This document shows, piece by piece, positions 30,690 through 34,509 of a stretch of DNA of 34,509 nucleotides. Position 1 is the stretch's first letter. Each line of letters opens with the position of its first letter. Source of the DNA: Thermoplasmata archaeon (lineage in GTDB: Archaea > Thermoplasmatota > Thermoplasmata > Sysuiplasmatales > Sysuiplasmataceae). The stretch lies in NCBI GenBank assembly GCA_021817225.1, contig JAKAVR010000018.1, forward strand, positions 1 through 34,509, in the 5' to 3' direction. The translations under genes were made by a program, and so were the position numbers. The notes under the pieces were generated by a model. That model was not told the origin of the DNA. It saw only the letters and a list, made by a program, of their open reading frames with translations, and made no database searches.

Positions 30690-31784
30690 TCACGAGGCGG
30701 AAGGCAGAAGTATGGTAACAAAATTGTATGCCTTTCCCTCATGCTCGGAAACGCTTATTGAAACGCTGCCTTCGTAACGTTTGCTGAGCATAATCACAGC
30801 CATAAGATCAGCATTGCCCCTCAGCAGTGTGTCCATGTCGTCCACACGGGACATGGACTTCGGCATCGGGTTTGCGGGCAACCCCTCAGGAGCTATTGTG
30901 ACCACAACCGATCTCTTGAGAGTCAGTGCCTCCCTCGCTGTCACGTGGAATTTGTCGAATGCTCTGTTCATACCTGCGACGAATGAAACGGCATGTTCGA
31001 AAAGGTCAGGGAGATGCGCATCCGCGAGGACCGAGATATTTTCCTGCATGCTGACGGAAGAGGCTATGTGCCTCCCGTTCTCATTTCCGGATTTTGCCAT
31101 TCCCTCCTTTGCGGATGACAGGATGTCCTGGGGCTTGACCGTCATCTCCTCAACGCTCCCCTTGGCGAGCTGTGCAAGTTTTGAAAATGAGTTTATGAGG
31201 TTTCCGACCGTCTTGGACTGGATGAGTATGTTATCAATGATCTTCCTGTTCTGGGGCGCAGCCGCTCCCCTGAGCAGTTCCGAGAATGTGAGTATCGCCT
31301 GGTTCAGGTCCCCTATGTCATGCTCCATGATCTTGTTTATCATCTCGAGATACTGCGCATATTCGTGAAGCCTCTTCTCGAGAGTATTCCTTTCGACAAT
31401 CAGTGCTGCGCCCTCGTATGACGCCTTCACTGCATCAGGCAAATGGTTTGTGTACCCCGGCTCCCTCATCACAATCTGTACCGTCCCCTTGCCCGCATAG
31501 TTCAGATACTTCAGAGGTTCGTCCGTGACAATCACAAAGGGCAGGTTGGCTGTCGCTGTGAGAAGCGAAAGGAATTCCTTCTCGCTTTCCTGCATGAACG
31601 GCAATTCCAAAACGGCCACGGAACCGAAACCAATGGAATGAAGCGAAAGCGCATAGGAAAGCGGCGATAGAGAAGAAGCCCTCATGCCGGGGATTGACGA
31701 GATGCAGTCTATGTCGTGCCTGTACTTTGCCTCGTCCTCTGTGACGACATAAACCTGCAGTTCCGGTCTGTTGGCTGTGACCAT
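30690..31784 (-). CDS. Degenerate receiver/histidine kinase-like signalling protein
   Basis: 364 residues. The N-terminal region (about 8-110) resembles a receiver fold (LQVYVVTEDEAKYR, VAVLELPFM, PFVIVTDEP, VQIVMREPG). The phospho-acceptor Asp seems replaced by Glu60, and the loop after strand 4 lacks the usual pattern. A coiled region follows, then a HisKA-like helix with His155 in MEHDIGDLNQAILTFSELL, as in archaeal kinases. The C-terminal part (about 235-364) is placed like an HATPase domain, but no clear N, G1 or G2 boxes are visible (VDDMDTLLRGNADLMAVIML only). So it may accept phosphate but probably cannot make it. The ATG at 31784 has a TATA-like box (minus strand AATTATAAGC, about 31808-31818) about 28 bases upstream. 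Partner unknown. Confidence 0.7.
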   Translation of the reverse strand: MVTANRPELQVYVVTEDEAKYRHDIDCISSIPGMRASSLSPLSYALSLHSIGFGSVAVLELPFMQESEKEFLSLLTATANLPFVIVTDEPLKYLNYAGKGTVQIVMREPGYTNHLPDAVKASYEGAALIVERNTLEKRLHEYAQYLEMINKIMEHDIGDLNQAILTFSELLRGAAAPQNRKIIDNILIQSKTVGNLINSFSKLAQLAKGSVEEMTVKPQDILSSAKEGMAKSGNENGRHIASSVSMQENISVLADAHLPDLFEHAVSFVAGMNRAFDKFHVTAREALTLKRSVVVTIAPEGLPANPMPKSMSRVDDMDTLLRGNADLMAVIMLSKRYEGSVSISVSEHEGKAYNFVTILLPSAS

Positions 31785-32141
31785 ACAATGTCAAATTTCA
31801 CACTTTTGCTTATAATTGTTTCTTTCATTGTTTCTTTGCGCGGAACTCAGCTTGCCTCCAAAAAACACACGGCCAGGGCAGAGGCCTTCCAAATAGGGAA
31901 CCACGCCCCTCCTTTGTCCTCCCCCTCCATGTAGCCTGATCGCCGATGCAAACAATGCTGGCAGGACGCAATCAAGCCATTCATGCATTGGTGCACGTCC
32001 TGACTGCCTAATCGCCTTCCCATGTTCGCACCATGGTACAGGCGGCCTTGCATGCAAACCGCCTGCTGCACCGGAATGCAGCCAACCCATCCCGATCGGC
32101 TCCCGCAAGTGATAAGAATGCTATCACATTCACATTGTGCG
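31785..32141. other. 357-base intergenic region with three inverted repeats
   Basis: No convincing gene. The first 40 bases hold the minus-strand promoter of the kinase-like gene. Further on: CAGGACG (31962-31968) with CGTCCTG (31996-32002), CAGGCGG (32039-32045) with CCGCCTG (32059-32065), and GTGATA (32109-32114) with TATCAC (32122-32127). The last lies 15 bases before the aminotransferase ATG and could be an operator; the first two could belong to a structured RNA. Confidence 0.45.
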
Positions 32142-33239
32142 ATGAAAAGGAAAATACTGATGCACATGGGCCCGTCAGTGGGAAATTACAAGGTAACGCT
32201 TGCCGGTGTTACTGAAAACGTGGGGTTTGCATCGCCCGAATTCATATCGGCGATGAAAGAATGCCTTGACGGAGTCAACGAAGTGATGGGCGCCGGCAGC
32301 GACTACATGCCTTTCATCATTCCAGGCAGCGGCACAGCCGCAATGGAAAGCACCGTCACCTTTCTGCGGAAAGGGGACAGGGTGCTCGTCCTCAGCAACG
32401 GTGTGTTTGGGGACAGATGGTCGCGTATTTTCGAGAGGTACCCTGTGAAGGTGGATTATCTTAATGGCAGGGCAGGCGAGACAGTCCTGCCTGAAGATGC
32501 GGGAAAACTCGCCTCTGTGAACAAATACAGATTAACGGTGATGACGCATGTGGAGACGAGCACAGGCGTCAGGGCACCGGTGCATGAACTCATTCATAGT
32601 GTCAGGGCATCATCCGAGATAGTGGCAGTGGACGGTGTTGCAAGCGTCGGTGGAGAGAATGTAAGCGCTAAAGAATGGGATGCGGACATCGTTCTGACAG
32701 CCAGCCAGAAGGCAATAGGCGCACCCCCCGGCCTCGGCCTTCTTGTTGTCAGGAAGAGCCTTCTCGGGGTCGCCGGCAGCGACAGGATATCAAGCTTCTT
32801 CCTTGACCTGAACAACTGGGCTCCGGTAATGCAGGGGATGCTCGACATGAAGGGTGGATACTTTGCAACGCCCCCAATTTCCACAATATTCTCGCTCAGG
32901 GAGGCTTTCAGGCTGGCGAGGGAGGAAGGACTCTCGAAGCGTATAGAAAGGCATGCCTCTGCGGCAGGAGAAATCAGAAGCGGGGTCCAGGAGCTGGGAC
33001 TGGGCATAGTGGCGGGGGATGGATTGAGAAGCAACACGGTCACTGGTGTAAGGCTCGATGGAATAGATGCGGCAGAGTTCGTAAAAAAGTGCGCGGACAG
33101 GGGAGTCGAATTCGCAACCGGTGTGCATCCTGAGCTGAAGGGGAAGTACTTCAGGATAGGGCACATGGGCTGGGTGACCGACCTCGACGTGACCGCGGCG
33201 CTTGAAGTGATAAAACAGGTTCTGCACGAAATGCGTTGA
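32142..33239 (+). CDS. Class V aminotransferase (alanine/serine-glyoxylate aminotransferase family)
   Basis: 365 residues, PLP-dependent. It begins MKRKILMHMGPSVGNYKVTL (the family's 'xxxPGPs' entry) and has the phosphate-binding segment PGSGTAAMESTV (61-72). HVETSTGVRAP, IVAVDGVASVG (Asp164 to the pyridine N) and the Schiff-base lysine Lys190 in ADIVLTASQKAIGAPPGLG follow. The C-terminal small domain has YFRIGHMGWVTDLDV. Relatives move amino groups from alanine, serine or phosphoserine to glyoxylate or pyruvate; the exact pair is not visible. The frame is open to 32022, but the ATG at 32142 begins the conserved core, with a dyad just upstream. It stands alone; downstream 300 bases lack a gene. 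Confidence 0.9.
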   Translation: MKRKILMHMGPSVGNYKVTLAGVTENVGFASPEFISAMKECLDGVNEVMGAGSDYMPFIIPGSGTAAMESTVTFLRKGDRVLVLSNGVFGDRWSRIFERYPVKVDYLNGRAGETVLPEDAGKLASVNKYRLTVMTHVETSTGVRAPVHELIHSVRASSEIVAVDGVASVGGENVSAKEWDADIVLTASQKAIGAPPGLGLLVVRKSLLGVAGSDRISSFFLDLNNWAPVMQGMLDMKGGYFATPPISTIFSLREAFRLAREEGLSKRIERHASAAGEIRSGVQELGLGIVAGDGLRSNTVTGVRLDGIDAAEFVKKCADRGVEFATGVHPELKGKYFRIGHMGWVTDLDVTAALEVIKQVLHEMR

Positions 33240-33539
33240 CGTATCGCGCTTGGCCTTCCTGAATGGTACACCTCCCGAATGCGGAGACAGGCAAATGCCG
33301 GATGCACCATGACAGGAGCAACCGAACATGGAAGCCGATACTGAAGTTGTGAAGCGGGCGGAGGGGAAGGCGGCCGGGAAGCGCTCCAAAGCAGACGGCA
33401 TTTGAGGAGCGGCCGCGGCACACGGCATGTGTGGCACACTTCCCGGTCATATTCCACTCAACGCCGGCAAGCAACCCAGCGTAGTCTGTCTGAATGATTA
33501 TGGCACTCGGAGGTTCTGATTGAATCCTCAAGGTCTTAT
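33240..33539. other. 300-base intergenic region after the aminotransferase gene
   Basis: No convincing gene. A 25-codon frame (33329-33406) has a weak ribosome-binding-site-like GACAGGAG, but nothing else supports it. Two hairpins follow: CGCTCC (33382-33387) with GGAGCG (33406-33411), and CACAC-GGCAT-GTGTG (33419-33433). They may terminate transcription or belong to an unknown RNA. Confidence 0.35.
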
Positions 33540-33767
33540 ATGTATAAACGGATGACAGAACAGGGGGAGAGTCCCTTGCTGACTCTGAAGGGTGGGAAAG
33601 CGTCGCTGGGCATTATGATGTTCGCTCTATTTGCAGTATTGATCATGCTCTTGAGTGCTTTTGGTGTGGTTACAGTTCCACTGAGGCTGTCAAACCGTCG
33701 AATTGAAAATGTTTCGCCACACTCGCCAAATGGCATTCCAGGGGCTGTAGATGTAGCAGCAAACTGA
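33540..33767 (+). CDS. Small membrane protein, function unknown
   Basis: 75 residues from the first ATG, or 71 from the ATG at 33552. One hydrophobic helix (about 22-44, SLGIMMFALFAVLIMLLSAF) is followed by a polar C-terminus. The TATA-like TCTTATATGTAT (33533-33544) overlaps the first ATG, so if used the mRNA would begin near 33565 and neither of these starts would be on it; the true start could be an ATG within the helix, or another promoter is used. No family recognised. The single helix near the N-terminus resembles a signal anchor or a pilin-like segment, but no processing site is evident. Confidence 0.4.
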   Translation: MYKRMTEQGESPLLTLKGGKASLGIMMFALFAVLIMLLSAFGVVTVPLRLSNRRIENVSPHSPNGIPGAVDVAAN

Positions 33768-33783
33768 ATTCAAGCGAGGTGTA

Positions 33784-33794
33784 AGAGATATATC
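33784..33794 (+). promoter_or_regulatory. TATA box of the truncated hydrophobic ORF
   Basis: GAGATATATCC lies 28 bases before the ATG at 33817, ideal spacing for a leaderless gene. Confidence 0.4.
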
Positions 33795-33816
33795 CTCTGT
33801 AAGCCTTCTTACAAAA

Positions 33817-33897
33817 ATGTTAGCCGTTATTGTAATTGTACTTATAATATTATCAGTTTTGAGGGACGTGTACACATTTTGCTGTAATTTTGAATAG
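33817..33897 (+). pseudogene. 5' remnant of a hydrophobic gene cut by the IS256 element
   Basis: An ATG 28 bases after a good TATA box opens a 26-codon frame beginning MLAVIVIVLIILSVL, a membrane or signal segment. From about 33861 the codons belong to the left end of the IS256 element, and the frame stops at TAG 33895-33897. The likely reading is that the element inserted after codon 15 of a real gene. The rest of that gene would lie beyond the right end of the element, outside this window. Confidence 0.35.
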
Positions 33898-34509
33898 ACC
33901 CTGTACCTTCACTCTTGAATCATTAGGAGTGAATCAGAATGGACGTACAGGGCATAGAGAATAAGGAAATCAAGGATATAATAGCTGAGTATCTGGAAGG
34001 GAATGAACAGGGAATGCGTGAACTCATGACATGGTTTCTCAACCAGGTCATGGATCATGAGGCGGAACAGCAGTCAGGAGCCGGCAGATACGTAAGGGGA
34101 AATGGCAGAAGAGCTCACAGGAACGGACACAGGGAACGGACACTCAACACAAGGCATGGACTCCTACAGCTGTCCAAGCCACAGCTGAGGGAGTATCCAT
34201 TCAGGACAAAGGTCTTCGAAACATACTCCCGAGTTGAGAATGCACTCACCAGTGTCATCATGGAATCGTACATCCAGGGTGTTGCCACACGGGATGTACG
34301 CAGTATCGTTGAGCAGCTGGGTGTGGAGAACATATCGCCATCCACAGTGTCGAGGATGGCAAAGGAACTGGATGCAGCCGTTCACCAGTTCCTCGACAGG
34401 CCCATCGATGATGAGATTGCATTCCTCATCGTCGATGCTTCATATTTCAAGGTGAGGGACGGTGCAAGATACGTGTCAAAGGCACTGTTTGTCGTTGCCG
34501 GTATTCGAG
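33861..34509 (+). mobile_element. IS256-family insertion sequence (left part; runs off the window)
   Basis: The left end is placed at about 33861 from the sequence GAGGGACGTGTACACATTTT, of the GTGTACAC-AATTTT kind often seen at IS256-family ends. The transposase gene follows about 78 bases in. The right end and target duplication lie outside the window, so the exact boundary cannot be proved. Confidence 0.55.
33939..34509 (+). CDS. IS256-family (mutator-type) transposase, partial
   Basis: Open to the window end: 190 residues of a protein usually about 400 long. It starts MDVQGIENKEIKDIIAEYLE with AGGAGTGA 6 bases before the ATG. The family N-terminus is clear: RYVRGNGRRAHRNGHRERTL (the 'R..yRNGyr.R' block), then VFETYSRVENALTSVIMESY, the IQGVATRDVRSIVEQL helix-turn-helix, SPSTVSRMAKEL, and the first catalytic Asp in AFLIVDASYFKVRDGARY. 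No stop or frameshift occurs in the visible part, so the element may be active. It is unlike the decayed transposase at 3-3.9 kb and probably arrived later. Confidence 0.9.
   Translation, partial: MDVQGIENKEIKDIIAEYLEGNEQGMRELMTWFLNQVMDHEAEQQSGAGRYVRGNGRRAHRNGHRERTLNTRHGLLQLSKPQLREYPFRTKVFETYSRVENALTSVIMESYIQGVATRDVRSIVEQLGVENISPSTVSRMAKELDAAVHQFLDRPIDDEIAFLIVDASYFKVRDGARYVSKALFVVAGIR

Noticed and set aside
31847-32167. 106- and 105-codon minus-strand frames in the 31.8-32.1 kb gap
   Set aside because: Cys/His-rich stretches look suggestive, but there is no ribosome-binding site, no promoter at the right spacing and no motif; the region is better read as non-coding with inverted repeats.
32594-33457. 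287-codon minus-strand frame over the aminotransferase gene
   Set aside because: Antisense shadow of a class V aminotransferase with its PLP lysine; no recognisable domain.
1-34509. CRISPR array, rRNA, SRP RNA or RNase P RNA
   Set aside because: No regularly spaced direct repeats and none of the conserved core sequences of these RNAs were found on reading either strand, although a covariance-model search would be more sensitive.

Overview
This 34.5 kb window reads as euryarchaeal chromosome, most likely from the class Thermoplasmata and with a moderately high GC content. The archaeal signs are a fibrillarin-like methyltransferase, deoxyhypusine synthase, class I HMG-CoA reductase, an archaeal-type PheRS beta chain, a phosphopantetheine adenylyltransferase fused to a DUF84 NTPase, a tRNA-Ser with a 12-nt intron, and many genes with a TATA-like box 25-31 bases ahead of a start codon (leaderless transcription). 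The Thermoplasmata placement is inferred from gene content; no 16S gene is present.

Layout. 1-4.5 kb: a membrane sensor histidine kinase, then decayed DNA holding an IS1634/IS4-type transposase relic with stops and a frameshift, and a frameshifted VapC toxin. 4.5-8.1 kb: tRNA-Ile(GAU), HMG-CoA reductase (archaeal lipids), a MOFRL-type glycerate kinase, and a convergent orphan DNA methyltransferase. 8.2-11.8 kb: an SDR oxidoreductase overlapping a divergent QueA-like gene, then pheT, whose stop codon lies inside an intron-bearing tRNA-Ser(UGA). 11.9-15.8 kb: the PPAT-DUF84 fusion with a zinc-ribbon membrane protein; divergently, deoxyhypusine synthase, a free-methionine-sulfoxide-reductase-like GAF protein and a GT4 glycosyltransferase. 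15.8-18.3 kb (minus strand): FBPase/IMPase, NAD kinase and JAMM metalloprotease with ATGA overlaps, and a GNAT acetyltransferase. 18.4-20.4 kb: fibrillarin, a small coiled-coil protein, LarE.

20.4-25.4 kb (minus strand): a B12-dependent ribonucleotide reductase, SAM hydrolase (DUF62), RidA, and a 54-aa small protein. 25.5-27.7 kb: an Lrp/AsnC regulator, a Ste24-like M48 protease and a tandem ACT protein. 27.7-31.8 kb: an IscA-type Fe-S carrier, an MDR dehydrogenase, a small HTH-like protein, thioredoxin reductase, and a degenerate receiver/histidine-kinase protein. 32-34.5 kb: a class V aminotransferase, a small membrane ORF, and a partial IS256-family element that appears to have cut a small hydrophobic ORF.

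Most of the window is housekeeping: cofactor synthesis (CoA, NADP), redox and sulfur handling (TrxB, IscA, LarE, Msr-like), translation (PheT, tRNAs, DHS, fibrillarin) and lipid precursors. No complete defence system, CRISPR array or rRNA was found. The most notable points are the tRNA-Ser intron and its overlap with pheT, the QueA-like protein with an altered core motif, the NAD kinase/phosphatase/JAMM overlap operon, several strong inverted repeats placed at promoters, and a nested 60-nt hairpin downstream of the SAM hydrolase gene.
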